From: Candidatus Adiutrix sp.
GTDB lineage: Bacteria; Desulfobacterota; Desulfarculia; Adiutricales; Adiutricaceae
DNA: 47,952 bases
NCBI GenBank assembly: GCA_031263565.1
Contig: JAISFR010000072.1
Location: forward strand, 1 to 47,952
Reading direction: 5' to 3'
The notes under the pieces are model-generated. The model was not told the origin of the DNA. It saw only the letters and a list, made by a program, of their open reading frames with translations, and searched no databases. Of this stretch, positions 9,230 to 16,899 are shown piece by piece (positions within the stretch are counted from its first letter, which is position 1; each line of letters starts with the position of its first letter). The position numbers and the translations under genes were made by a program.

Positions 9230-9542
9230 CGCCGCCTTATTATATTTTTCGACCATTGGCTTGGCTTTAATTTCAAAAATTTTTTCAGGCCGCCCAAATT
9301 TGCCCCGTGCTCGGGTCGTGCCAGCTTGCCCGTCTATCTTGGGTCTGGCCTGACAAGCTACTCAAGATCTTGGGCTCCTATCGGCAGAGCACAGAAACTC
9401 TCTCATTATGCGAAACATGCTTTCGAGCAGCGACCATTGTTTGCCGATTAAAAGGGAGTTTAACAGTTCAGGAAAAAAAATACAAGCTGTTTTTGAGGCG
9501 GCTTGAAATTTACTTGTAGATCAAATTAGTTAATTCATTTTA
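9230..9542. other. Intergenic region, about 310 bases, no gene seen
   Basis: This lies upstream of the transglycosylase gene and downstream of the kinase-like gene, both on the minus strand. TATAAT on the minus strand just before the transglycosylase start could be a -10 box, but no good -35 element is spaced correctly. A CAAGATCTTG palindrome sits near 9363-9372. The short plus-strand frames lack ribosome sites and resemble no protein. Confidence 0.4.
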
Positions 9543-10730
9543 TCACTGCAGAATCGGCGGCTCCCGCCGGCGGGTCAGGCCTGAATCATAGCTTTTCCGG
9601 AAAATTTCGCCTAATTGAGGTTCATGCTCCAGCATATAGTCGGCCAGGGCCAGCAGTTTTTCAGCCTTGCTGCGGTTCTGCTGGTAAAGGGAGGGGTAGC
9701 GCCGGCTGTCCCATTGGAAATAGTTCTGGGTCAGGGCATCGGTCAGATAGCGGCGGCCCAGGTTGAGGGCCAGGGCCCGCAGAACCGGGGCCAGAAGATC
9801 CGGGTCATCCCGGTTCAGGCTAAGGCCGCTTTCGGCATAGCCTTCCAGCACGGCCGCCAGCCGTTCCGGGTCCGGGCCGGAAAGCCCGGAGAGGCCCCAG
9901 GAGCGCATCATTTCGGCGATATCCACCAAAAGGTGCCCGGGCCCGACGCTGTCCCAGTCCAGAAGGCAGAGGGCCCGCCCTTCGGGGCTGAAGAGGAAGT
10001 TGTCGGCTTTGGGGTCGCCGTGGATGGTCAGGTCATGCAGGTTGAAAACATTCAGAAATCCGGGAAAGAGGGGCAGGCGGTCGGCGGCCAGGGCGGCCTG
10101 ATCCAAAAGCGGCTCAAGATCGGGCAGGAGAGGGTGCCCGTGATAACGGGCCTTGAGGTCCGCAAAATCGTCCGGCCGGGTCAGGCGCTGATTGGTGAAG
10201 TCCCCCTCGGGCAGGGCTTTGAGTTCCAGGGGCAGCGGGCAGTTCAGGAAGTGGTGCAGAAAACCCAGCAGGCGCGCGGCCTCCCGGGCGCCTTGAGCGC
10301 TCCGGGGCGCGGTCAGGCCGGCCACAAAGCCGGTCAGGCGCCAGAAGCCCCGGCGGTCCGGCCGGGAGGCCAGCCAGCGCCCGTAACGATCGGGAAAAAT
10401 CGGCGGCAGCGGCGGTTCGGTAAGGCCGGAACGTCGGGCCAGGGCCAGTCGCACCAGATGCCAGTTCAGGGCCGGGGCCTCGTCACCCTGGAAAATATCG
10501 TTGAGGCTCTGCAGAACGAAACGTTCCCGGGGGCCTTCGATCAGAAAGCTGTCGTTGACCCGCCCGCCGGGCAGGCGCTCCAGGCGGAAATCAGACAGGC
10601 CGTACAGTTCCCTGGCCACCGCCTCGGCCTCCCGGAGAAGCTCTTCGGCCCGGGAAAGGTCGGTCTCGGCCGGACCCCGGCCCGTTTCCGTTCCGCCTCT
10701 GTCCCCGGCCGCCAGCCATTGGCCGCTCAT
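9543..10730 (-). CDS. Aminoglycoside-phosphotransferase-fold kinase, N-acetylhexosamine 1-kinase-like
   Basis: A 395-residue protein of the APH/choline-kinase fold. An N-terminal lobe with a glycine-rich turn (LPGGRVNDSFLI) is followed by the catalytic loop HGDPKADN near residues 233-240 and the metal-binding LLDWDSVGPG near 258. The FVLQSLN segment and the C-terminal NYFQ...RYPSLYQQNRSKAEKLL segment resemble NahK-type sugar 1-kinases, so a sugar substrate is more likely than an antibiotic. That assignment is inference. The start overlaps the stop of the upstream mipA-like gene (ATGA), a sign of translational coupling. The roughly 25 residues before the fold begins (TETGRGPAETD) are poorly ordered. 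Confidence 0.8.
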   Translation of the reverse strand: MSGQWLAAGDRGGTETGRGPAETDLSRAEELLREAEAVARELYGLSDFRLERLPGGRVNDSFLIEGPRERFVLQSLNDIFQGDEAPALNWHLVRLALARRSGLTEPPLPPIFPDRYGRWLASRPDRRGFWRLTGFVAGLTAPRSAQGAREAARLLGFLHHFLNCPLPLELKALPEGDFTNQRLTRPDDFADLKARYHGHPLLPDLEPLLDQAALAADRLPLFPGFLNVFNLHDLTIHGDPKADNFLFSPEGRALCLLDWDSVGPGHLLVDIAEMMRSWGLSGLSGPDPERLAAVLEGYAESGLSLNRDDPDLLAPVLRALALNLGRRYLTDALTQNYFQWDSRRYPSLYQQNRSKAEKLLALADYMLEHEPQLGEIFRKSYDSGLTRRREPPILQ

Positions 10731-11569
10731 TGGCCGAACTTGAAGCCCAGGCTGAGGCCGCCGCTGAATTGCTTTTCGGAGCCGCGTTCCACCAGGGGGG
10801 AGTCGGCCGCCGGCCCGACCAAGCGCTTGTATTCGGCGAAAAAGCCCAGGTTCAGGTCATAAGCCAGCTCGTAGGCCAGGGAGGCGCTGACGGCCACATG
10901 TTTCAGGCCGCCGTCGGCCTCATAGGCCCGATAGCCCGACCTCAGACTCTGCTCCCGGCTGATGCCGAAATAGGCCTGGTTGTAGTCGCTGTCGGCCAGC
11001 ATGAGGGAGGCGCCCAGGGTCGCCCGGAGCTTTTCGCTCAAAGGGGTCGAATAAAGGGCGCCCAGTTCGGCGGTCAGGCCTCTGGCCCGCCCCAGACCGT
11101 GATAGGCCCCCAGGAAAAAGGCCAGGTCTGAAGGATGCCAGCTCAGGACGGCGCCCAGTTCAGCCCCGCCGTCCACGTCGCCCAGACCCCGCAGAAGATC
11201 GGAATCGTCCTGATCCCGGCCCTGGCGGTATTTCAGCGAAGGCGCCAGAGTCCAGTCCCGGGTGGAGACGGCTTCAAAACCCAGGCCCTGGGCGCCGGAC
11301 AGGAAGAAGCGCCCGTAACGGACGTCGATGACCGGCACGAACTTGGCTTCGTTTTTATCCGAGCCCTCAAATTCCGGGGCGCTCATGAGCCCCAGCCCCA
11401 GGCTGACCCGCCAGTTTTCGCCCCGGGCGTTATCCAGGACCGCGTTTTGTCCGGCCAGTTCCTCGTCGGACTGGGCCCAAAGGGCCGGGCTTGGCCCCAG
11501 AACGGCCCAGAACAGAAACGCGGCCGTCAATAAGGCGTTTTTTTTGAGCGTCAAAGAAGCTTTATTCAT
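10727..11569 (-). CDS. MipA/OmpV family outer-membrane protein
   Basis: About 280 residues: a signal peptide (basic MNKASLTLKK, a hydrophobic stretch, cleavage after ALWA), then a beta-barrel of alternating strands ending in FKFGQ. The NWRVSLGLGLMSAPEFEGSD segment just after the signal peptide, followed by PVIDVRYGRFFLSGAQGLG, is the hallmark of MipA/OmpV proteins. In E. coli, MipA scaffolds murein synthase and hydrolase; in other bacteria relatives act as porin-like or antigenic barrels. Three close ATG codons and a TTG (11584) precede the signal peptide; the ATG at 11569 gives the best signal peptide and follows GGTGA. The gene begins at the rsmD stop and overlaps the next gene by four bases. 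Confidence 0.88.
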   Translation of the reverse strand: MNKASLTLKKNALLTAAFLFWAVLGPSPALWAQSDEELAGQNAVLDNARGENWRVSLGLGLMSAPEFEGSDKNEAKFVPVIDVRYGRFFLSGAQGLGFEAVSTRDWTLAPSLKYRQGRDQDDSDLLRGLGDVDGGAELGAVLSWHPSDLAFFLGAYHGLGRARGLTAELGALYSTPLSEKLRATLGASLMLADSDYNQAYFGISREQSLRSGYRAYEADGGLKHVAVSASLAYELAYDLNLGFFAEYKRLVGPAADSPLVERGSEKQFSGGLSLGFKFGQ

Positions 11570-11580
11570 CTTCATCACCA

Positions 11581-12162
11581 TCAATCAGGCCCCGGCCATT
11601 CAAAAAAAGCTGCCGCCCGGGCGCCCCAGGTCCGGCTTTTGAGGACCGTCCAGGGGGTCAGTTGCGGAGCCCGCCAGGCGGCCAGGGTCTCCGGGGCCTG
11701 CTCCCAGACGGCCACGGCCCCGGGGGCGGCCAGATCGCGCCTGACAAATTCGCGCATCAGGCTCATCGGCAGGTCCCGCTCGGCATAGGGCGGGTCCAGA
11801 AAAAAAAGGTCAAAGGGCGCTCCGCCGGCCAGTTTCGAAAGACCTTGCGGCCAGCGAACCTGAAGAAGCCGGGCCTCCGGCGGCGGACTCAGCCTGGCCA
11901 GATTGCGGCTGACGGTCGCCAGGGCCTTTTGGTCCTGGTCGCAGAAAACGGCCGAGGCCGCGCCCCGGCTCAGGGCCTCCAGCCCCAGGGAACCGCTGCC
12001 GGCGAAAAGGTCCAGGACCCGGACGGCGTCGAAGTCCAGGGGCAGGCTCTCCAAAATGGAAAAGACGGCTTCCTTGACTTGGTCGGCTGTGGGCCGGGTT
12101 TGGCGGCCGGTGGGGCTTTCCAGCCGCAAACCCTTGAAACGGCCGGCAATGATGCGGGGCAC
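11581..12162 (-). CDS. rsmD: 16S rRNA (guanine966-N2)-methyltransferase RsmD
   Basis: 193 residues. It methylates G966 of 16S rRNA in the assembled 30S subunit using S-adenosylmethionine. The N-terminal IIAGRFKGLRL, the SAM-binding VLDLFAGSGSLGLEALSRGA and the catalytic DPPY motif (near residues 123-126) are all present. The start is GTG at 12162, with GAGG 7 bases upstream and the pyrF stop seven bases away. It lies in a compact minus-strand run with pyrF upstream and the mipA-like gene immediately downstream; in many genomes rsmD sits beside coaD, which is not seen here. Confidence 0.95.
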   Translation of the reverse strand: MPRIIAGRFKGLRLESPTGRQTRPTADQVKEAVFSILESLPLDFDAVRVLDLFAGSGSLGLEALSRGAASAVFCDQDQKALATVSRNLARLSPPPEARLLQVRWPQGLSKLAGGAPFDLFFLDPPYAERDLPMSLMREFVRRDLAAPGAVAVWEQAPETLAAWRAPQLTPWTVLKSRTWGARAAAFFEWPGPD

Positions 12163-12169
12163 GGCGGCC

Positions 12170-12880
12170 TCAAGTCAGTTCGGCCACCAGGCGGTCGGCG
12201 GCTTCGGCCGGGTCGGCCGCGTCCCGGATGGGCCGGCCGATGACCAGGTAGTCGGCCCCGTTCCGCAGCGCTTCGGCCGGGGTGGCGGTGCGTTTCTGGT
12301 CGTCGCCGGCCACCCGGGCCCAGGCCGGGCGGATGCCGGGAATGACCAGGCGCAGATCAGCCCCGAAAGTTTCCTTCAACAGGGCCGCTTCCCGGCCGGA
12401 GGCCACCAGGCCGTGACAGCCGGCCTCTTTGGCCCGGCCGGCCAGAGTCTTGACCAATTGCCCTGGCGCCCGCTGCTCCGGGCTCAATTCTTCCATTTCG
12501 GCCGGGTTCAGGCTGGTCAGGACGGTCACGGCCAGCACCATGGTTTCCGGGGCGGCCTTGGCCACGGCCGCCCGAAGCATGGCCGGCCCGCCCTGGGCGT
12601 GGACGGTCAGCATTTCCGGCTTGAGCCGGGCGGCGGCGGCCATGGCCAGACCCACCGTGGCCGGAATGTCGTGGAGCTTGAGGTCGAGAAAGATTTTCGT
12701 CTCCGGGGCCAGAGCCCTCAGGCGCCTGATCGCCTCCGGCCCTTCGGAGACAAAGAGCTCCAGGCCCACCTTGAACCAGCCCACATGTCCGTTGAGAATT
12801 CGGGCCATTTTTTCGGCTGCGGCCCAGTTTGGCAGGTCCAGAGGAAAGATCAGGCGGTCGACGGGTTTTATATCGCTCAC
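12170..12880 (-). CDS. pyrF: Orotidine 5'-phosphate decarboxylase
   Basis: 236 residues. It catalyses the last step of de novo UMP synthesis, decarboxylating OMP. The catalytic signature DLKLHDIP places the Asp-Lys-Asp residues at 66, 68 and 71. The substrate-phosphate loop near the C-terminus (VIPGIRP and YLVIGRPI) is intact. The frame extends upstream to 12958, but the GTG at 12880 gives the family's usual N-terminus and is preceded by a GAGAG ribosome site in the 13-base gap after the upstream gene. Confidence 0.95.
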   Translation of the reverse strand: MSDIKPVDRLIFPLDLPNWAAAEKMARILNGHVGWFKVGLELFVSEGPEAIRRLRALAPETKIFLDLKLHDIPATVGLAMAAAARLKPEMLTVHAQGGPAMLRAAVAKAAPETMVLAVTVLTSLNPAEMEELSPEQRAPGQLVKTLAGRAKEAGCHGLVASGREAALLKETFGADLRLVIPGIRPAWARVAGDDQKRTATPAEALRNGADYLVIGRPIRDAADPAEAADRLVAELT

Positions 12881-12893
12881 GTTCGGGTTCTCT

Positions 12894-14222
12894 CTATAAT
12901 TTGTCGTCCAGATCGTCGAGGTCCAGGCCATCCACCAGTCCGTCCAGATCGTCGCCATTGTCCAGGGGTCCGGGTCTCGGCAACTGGGCCGACAGGGTGG
13001 CGTCGGCCGCCGGCACGGCCCTTGACGAAAGATCGACCGCCGGGATCTCCGGCACGGCCGTCGGCGGAATCAGGGGCCGACTAAAGCCTTCGACCTCAGA
13101 CACACCCGGGAAGATTTCCGGCGGCGGCCCGGGATCTTCGGGAAAAATCGCCAGGTCGGCCTCTTCCAGCAGCGGGGTATCCAGCCCGGCCAGGGGCGTT
13201 TCGTCCAGTTCGTCCGGAAAAACAGGCTCGGCTTCCGCCTGCGGCGGAGCGGCCGGCGGCTGGTCGGGCGAGAGGCCCGGGTAGCGGTCCAGGGCCACGC
13301 TTTCCCGGGTCTCGGGCCGGACCTCGTCGGACCTTTCCGGCCCGTTTTGATCCAGGTTCAGGGCATAACTTTCCAAGGCGGCGTCCGGCTCGTCAGGCTT
13401 CAAGTCGGGCCACGCTCCGTCCGGCCGGGCCAAGTCGTCAGGCTCGAGCCAGTCCGGTTCTTCCGGGGCCGGACCGGCCTCGTCCAGAACGACCTCGCCC
13501 TCCTCAAGGGGGGGGGCTTCCAGCGGTTCCAGGTCATCTTCCAGAATGTAGGAGACGGGGCCGCCCTCCGCCTCCGGCGCGGGGCTCAGATCGCCGGTCT
13601 GGGCCAGAGTGCTTTTGATCTGGTCCAGAGCCGCCTGGTGCGGGGCCGCCTCCGGGCCGGCCGCCGGCGGCCGGTCGGCGAAAGTCTCTCCGTCCGGGGC
13701 CTCTAAATCGTCGATTTCGATCTCGATTTCCTCGTCGCTGCCGGTCGCCGACGGCTGAATCACCGGCTGAAGGTCGTCCGGACCGTCGTCCTCCAGAATG
13801 ACCGGTTCGATGTCTTCCGGCTCGTCTTCGACCGGGCTGATGTCTTCCAAGTCATCTTCTTCGGCCGCCGGGAAAATTTCGGCCCCGGCCGGGCTTCCGT
13901 AAGCTCCGGGATAGGCTGGGGCGCCGGCCTGGCGGTAGGCGGTGGCCCCGGCCGGAACCGTGATTTCGGCGTTGGAAAGCGGGGCGGCGGCCAGGGGCTC
14001 CAGGGTCTGGAGAACTGCGGGCGGGGCCAGGATGTCCGGCGTGGCTTCCAGGAAAGGTTCCGGAAAAGACGTCCGCTGCCCGGCGGTCTGAAAAAAATCA
14101 GTGGGCCGGGGGAGGGGCATGGTCAGGTTCAGAAGGCGGCGGGTGGCGGTGAGATCCTTACGGCATTTGGGGCAGATCAGGTGGTAGTCAAAGCTGTTGT
14201 ATCCACACTTGGGGCAGCGCAT
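12894..14222 (-). CDS. Zinc-ribbon protein with long acidic disordered region
   Basis: 442 residues, function unknown. The N-terminus is a small zinc ribbon (MRCPKCGYNSFDYHLICPKC, two CxxC knuckles at residues 3-20) followed by a basic stretch. The remaining 400 or so residues are low complexity and dominated by Asp, Glu, Pro and Ala, with clusters such as EDDLEDISPVEDEPEDIEPV, and look intrinsically disordered. The end (DNGDDLDGLVDGLDLDDLDDKL) is strongly acidic. No enzyme motif is present. Zinc-ribbon plus disordered-tail proteins are common in Deltaproteobacteria next to housekeeping genes. The start has a clear GGAGGT ribosome site, and the gene heads the pyrF-rsmD run. Confidence 0.8.
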   Translation of the reverse strand: MRCPKCGYNSFDYHLICPKCRKDLTATRRLLNLTMPLPRPTDFFQTAGQRTSFPEPFLEATPDILAPPAVLQTLEPLAAAPLSNAEITVPAGATAYRQAGAPAYPGAYGSPAGAEIFPAAEEDDLEDISPVEDEPEDIEPVILEDDGPDDLQPVIQPSATGSDEEIEIEIDDLEAPDGETFADRPPAAGPEAAPHQAALDQIKSTLAQTGDLSPAPEAEGGPVSYILEDDLEPLEAPPLEEGEVVLDEAGPAPEEPDWLEPDDLARPDGAWPDLKPDEPDAALESYALNLDQNGPERSDEVRPETRESVALDRYPGLSPDQPPAAPPQAEAEPVFPDELDETPLAGLDTPLLEEADLAIFPEDPGPPPEIFPGVSEVEGFSRPLIPPTAVPEIPAVDLSSRAVPAADATLSAQLPRPGPLDNGDDLDGLVDGLDLDDLDDKL

Positions 14223-14577
14223 CGTTACCTCCGCATCGGGTGATCGTAATTCATGAAATTTGTAGAATCGTTGCTGGTTTTCTTAATTTCCGCCTCAGGC
14301 GGGCCGCCTGGGGCCCTGACCGCCTTAAGCGCCTTTTCCTAATATAGTATAATTATATCTAAAAGGAAACGATTTTGTTGGAAAGGCAGCGATTCTCAAA
14401 GTAGGCCCGATTATAAAAATAGCCGGTCGCCCCGGAGAGGGCGACGGACCGCTCTGACCGCTCTTTTCTGATTGACGGGGGGAGCGCTTTAAGTTTATCA
14501 TTGTTGATCCTGAGCCAGCTAGCTGCGGCTGTTTTGGCGGCCGAAGGAAAACGGCAATCATTTCAGGAGGTATTGAC
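14223..14577. promoter_or_regulatory. Divergent intergenic region with candidate promoter and hairpins
   Basis: 355 bases between the divergent zinc-ribbon and binding-protein genes. On the plus strand TATAAT (14348-14353) has a weak TTAAGC -35 box 17 bases upstream (14325-14330). A CAGGCGG-G-CCGCCTG palindrome is at 14296-14310. The presumed leader of the plus-strand gene carries a 7-bp hairpin, GTCGCCC (14426-14432) with GGGCGAC (14439-14445). A ribosome site AGGAGG (14565-14570) precedes the ATG at 14578. No protein gene is supported. Confidence 0.45.
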
Positions 14578-15723
14578 ATGCATAAAATCGCGCTGATGGT
14601 CCTGTCCCTGGTCTTGACCTTGACCTTGGGCGCCGGCCTGCTTCCGGCCCAGGACGGGAAGAAAGAGCCCTTGACCATCGGTTACGGCGGGGCCCTTTTG
14701 GGCAACCGGGCTTCCTACGGGCTGTCCGGCTTTTACGGCCTGGAGTACGCGGTTCTGAAGGCCAACGCCGCCGGCGGCGTTCTGGGCCGCCGGGTGGAAG
14801 TCGTCAAAGAGGATGACAGCTGTGATCCGGCCCTGGCCTCGACTGCGGCCGCCAAGCTGGCCGGCGCCGGGGTCAGGCTGGTTCTGGGCCACAGCTGTTC
14901 CGGGGCCACTTCCAGCGCGCTGTCGGTTTACGGCCAAAACGTGCTCCTGATTTCGCCTTCGGCCACTGAAACCAACCTGACCGAAGACGGCGGCCACCCC
15001 TACTTTTTCCGCACCATCATACGTGACGACGTTCAGGCCGATCTCCAGGTGGAGTTCGTCAAAAAGCGGGGGTTTAAGAAAGTGGCCATCCTGCACGACA
15101 AAAGCGACTACGGCAAAGGCCTGGCCGACCTGGCCAAGGCCGGCCTGGAAAAGCTCGGCGGCGTTTCCGTGGCGCTTTTTGAAGGCCTGACCAGCGGCCA
15201 GCTCTCCTATGACGCGGTGCTTTCCAGGCTGGAAGACAGCGGGGCCGAGGTTCTCCTGTGGGGCGGCTATTACAGCGACGCCGCCAGGCTGGCCGCCCAG
15301 ATGCGTTCCAGGCAGGTCAACGCCATTATCGTCGGCGCCGACGGCCTGAAGAACGAACAGTATGTCAAAATGGCCGGCGAGGCCGCCGAAGGCACTTTGG
15401 CCACCGGTCCTGCGGACCTCTCCAAAAGCTCCAACCCCCCGGCCGCGGTGGCCGAGGCTCTGGCCGACCACCAAAAGCGCTACCCAAGCGAGGAGGTCGG
15501 GCCTTATTTTTTCTACAGCGCGGCGGCCATGGAAGCCCTTTTCTCGGCCATTGAAAAGGCCGGCAGCGCCACCGACCTGGACGCCATTAAAAAGCATCTT
15601 CAGGAAGACAGCGTGGAGACGGTCATGGGCCCGGTGCGTTTTGACGACAGGGGCGACATCATCGGTTCCCGGGCGGTCATGTATGAAATCAAGGGCGGCC
15701 GGTTCGTGGAAGTCGAACTGTAG
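14578..15723 (+). CDS. Branched-chain amino acid-type ABC transporter periplasmic binding protein (LivK/LivJ family)
   Basis: 381 residues with a signal peptide (basic MHK, hydrophobic core, cleavage near residue 24). The mature protein is a type I periplasmic binding fold: ITIGYGGALLG-like first strand, the N-A-A-G-G segment VLKANAAGGVLGRRVEVV, the ligand-contact GHSCSGATSSAL and the LISPSATETNLT loop. These are typical of Leu/Ile/Val or other amide-ligand receptors; ligand identity is not readable. The start has a strong AGGAGG site. Normally livHMGF follow. Here only a decayed livF fragment (15764-15892) follows and no permease is present, so this is an orphan receptor that must borrow another transporter or act as a sensor, or it is a leftover. 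Confidence 0.92.
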   Translation: MHKIALMVLSLVLTLTLGAGLLPAQDGKKEPLTIGYGGALLGNRASYGLSGFYGLEYAVLKANAAGGVLGRRVEVVKEDDSCDPALASTAAAKLAGAGVRLVLGHSCSGATSSALSVYGQNVLLISPSATETNLTEDGGHPYFFRTIIRDDVQADLQVEFVKKRGFKKVAILHDKSDYGKGLADLAKAGLEKLGGVSVALFEGLTSGQLSYDAVLSRLEDSGAEVLLWGGYYSDAARLAAQMRSRQVNAIIVGADGLKNEQYVKMAGEAAEGTLATGPADLSKSSNPPAAVAEALADHQKRYPSEEVGPYFFYSAAAMEALFSAIEKAGSATDLDAIKKHLQEDSVETVMGPVRFDDRGDIIGSRAVMYEIKGGRFVEVEL

Positions 15724-15763
15724 ATCTGTCTGACCGGCCTTCCGTTTTCGGCGGACCGAAGGC

Positions 15764-15892
15764 GAGCCCTTCCTGGGGCCGGCTCCGTTGATAATCAGAA
15801 ACATCTTTGATATAATCCGGCCCATCAACCTTGAGCCGGGCGGCGCCATTCTGCTGGTGGAGCAGAAGGCCCGCCTGCCCCGACCTTTTTGA
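15764..15892 (+). pseudogene. livF remnant (C-terminal piece of branched-chain amino acid ABC ATPase)
   Basis: The frame ending at the stop 15890-15892 reads from 15764 as a degraded LivF segment. EPFLGPAPLIIRNIF corresponds to the Walker B/D-loop region (DEPSLGLAP-L-V-IF in intact LivF), and the following IIRPIN...GGAILLVEQKARL corresponds to the H-loop neighbourhood ending VEQNAR. No start codon, Walker A or signature motif remains, and the frame stops 20 bases after the VEQ motif. It sits in the expected place downstream of a LivK-type gene. I conclude that a liv operon once stood here and was deleted, leaving a scar of about 130 bases. This is a motif-based reading by eye. Confidence 0.75.
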
Positions 15893-15917
15893 ACCGACCG
15901 CCGCGGGAGACTGATTT

Positions 15918-16364
15918 ATGTGCGCCAAGGCCCGCATCTCCGCTTGTTTTATGGCTTTCCTGTTGACGCTTATGCTGGCGGCCCTGATGCCGGCCGCCCG
16001 CCTGGGGGCCGACGATGCCGCCCTGATGGCTTCTGAAGGGCCTCTGACCCAGGCCGACCTTGACGCTTATGTCTATATGCTGCCAAAGATGGCCGGCCAG
16101 GCCGGGCAGGACCCGCAGGCCGCGGCCCTCCTTTTTAAAGAGGCCGGCCTCACCCGCCGGCGGGCGGCCTATATCGTGGCCAAGATAACCGTCACCCAGG
16201 CCCTGGCCTCCGGGCTGGTTTCCACCGGGCAACTGCATGACGACCAGGTGCCCGCTTATCTGCAGCCTTCCACGGCTGAACTGACCCTGGTCAACGACAA
16301 TCTGGCCTCTCTGGTCAAAGCCCAGGAGGCCGCCCGTCAGGCCGCCGCCTCCCGGGGAAGATGA
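15918..16364 (+). CDS. Secreted protein of unknown function, first of a tandem paralogous pair
   Basis: 148 residues with a signal peptide of about 30 residues (hydrophobic core ACFMAFLLTLMLAALMPAA). The mature part is mostly helical. It shares a series of landmarks with the next gene in the same order: PL-x3-D near the mature N-terminus followed by Y; then R-x-A-Y-I-V-x-K-I-x-V; then VPAYLQPSTAELTLV. The family is not recognised. A GGGAG ribosome site lies before the ATG. The stop is 37 bases from the next start, so the two are probably co-transcribed. The last residues (AARQAAASRGR) are a basic, Ala-rich tail. Confidence 0.8.
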   Translation: MCAKARISACFMAFLLTLMLAALMPAARLGADDAALMASEGPLTQADLDAYVYMLPKMAGQAGQDPQAAALLFKEAGLTRRRAAYIVAKITVTQALASGLVSTGQLHDDQVPAYLQPSTAELTLVNDNLASLVKAQEAARQAAASRGR

Positions 16365-16401
16365 CCCGGGCCTGGCCCCGGCTTTGAATAAGGTGGGATT
16401 T

Positions 16402-16848
16402 ATGAACCGGTTTAATTTTTTTCCCATAATCTGTCTGGCGGTCGCCGGCTTGATGGCGGCCGTCCCTCCGGCTTCGGCCCAGAGCGATCAGGAAAAGATA
16501 CAGCAGCAACTGGAAAGCGCCATGGCCAAAGAAAGCCCGCTGGGCGAGGAGGACGTTCGCATTTACCTGGCCAATGTCGACTCTATTTTTCGTCTGCAGG
16601 TCGAACCGGGCCGCCTGGGCGAGACCGCCCGCAACATCGGCGGCTGGTCGGAAAGCCGCTTTGCCTACGTCACCACCAAAATCGCGGTCGGCATGAGCCT
16701 TCTCCTGCGGCCGACCGATTCGCGCAACAGCGGCATCCCCGCCTTCGCCAGGCCCGATACCCAGGAAACGGCCCTCTTAAGGCGCTATCAGGAAGAGCTC
16801 AGCCGGGAAATGGAAGCCGCCCAGTTGAAATACGGCGCCACCCCCTGA
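16402..16848 (+). CDS. Secreted protein of unknown function, second of a tandem paralogous pair
   Basis: 148 residues with a signal peptide ending PPASAQS (cleavage after ASA). The mature protein parallels its upstream neighbour: PLGEEDVRIY against PLTQADLDAY, RFAYVTTKIAV against RAAYIVAKITV, and IPAFARPDTQETALL against VPAYLQPSTAELTLV. Both copies therefore descend from a duplication, and the conserved spots probably mark a periplasmic fold. The ATG at 16402 has AAGGTGG 5 bases upstream; an in-frame TTG at 16384 is less likely. No known domain is recognised. A partial repeat element starts directly after the stop. Confidence 0.8.
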   Translation: MNRFNFFPIICLAVAGLMAAVPPASAQSDQEKIQQQLESAMAKESPLGEEDVRIYLANVDSIFRLQVEPGRLGETARNIGGWSESRFAYVTTKIAVGMSLLLRPTDSRNSGIPAFARPDTQETALLRRYQEELSREMEAAQLKYGATP

Positions 16849-16898
16849 GGGGCTGTGAAATAACCTTGGCGTTTTCCTGGCCAGGCGTTCCGGCTTTT
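16849..16898 (-). repeat. Partial copy of the hairpin repeat found at 42329-42448
   Basis: The segment GGGGCTGTGAAATAACC...GCGTTTTCCTGGCCAGGCG...CCGGCTTTT closely matches the minus strand of the intergenic element at 42400-42448, including the 18-base stretch CGTTTTCCTGGCCAGGCG here at 16870-16887. Only one arm is present. It abuts the apparent start of rarA, which may be why that gene lacks a good ribosome site. Confidence 0.55.
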
Positions 16899-16899
16899 G

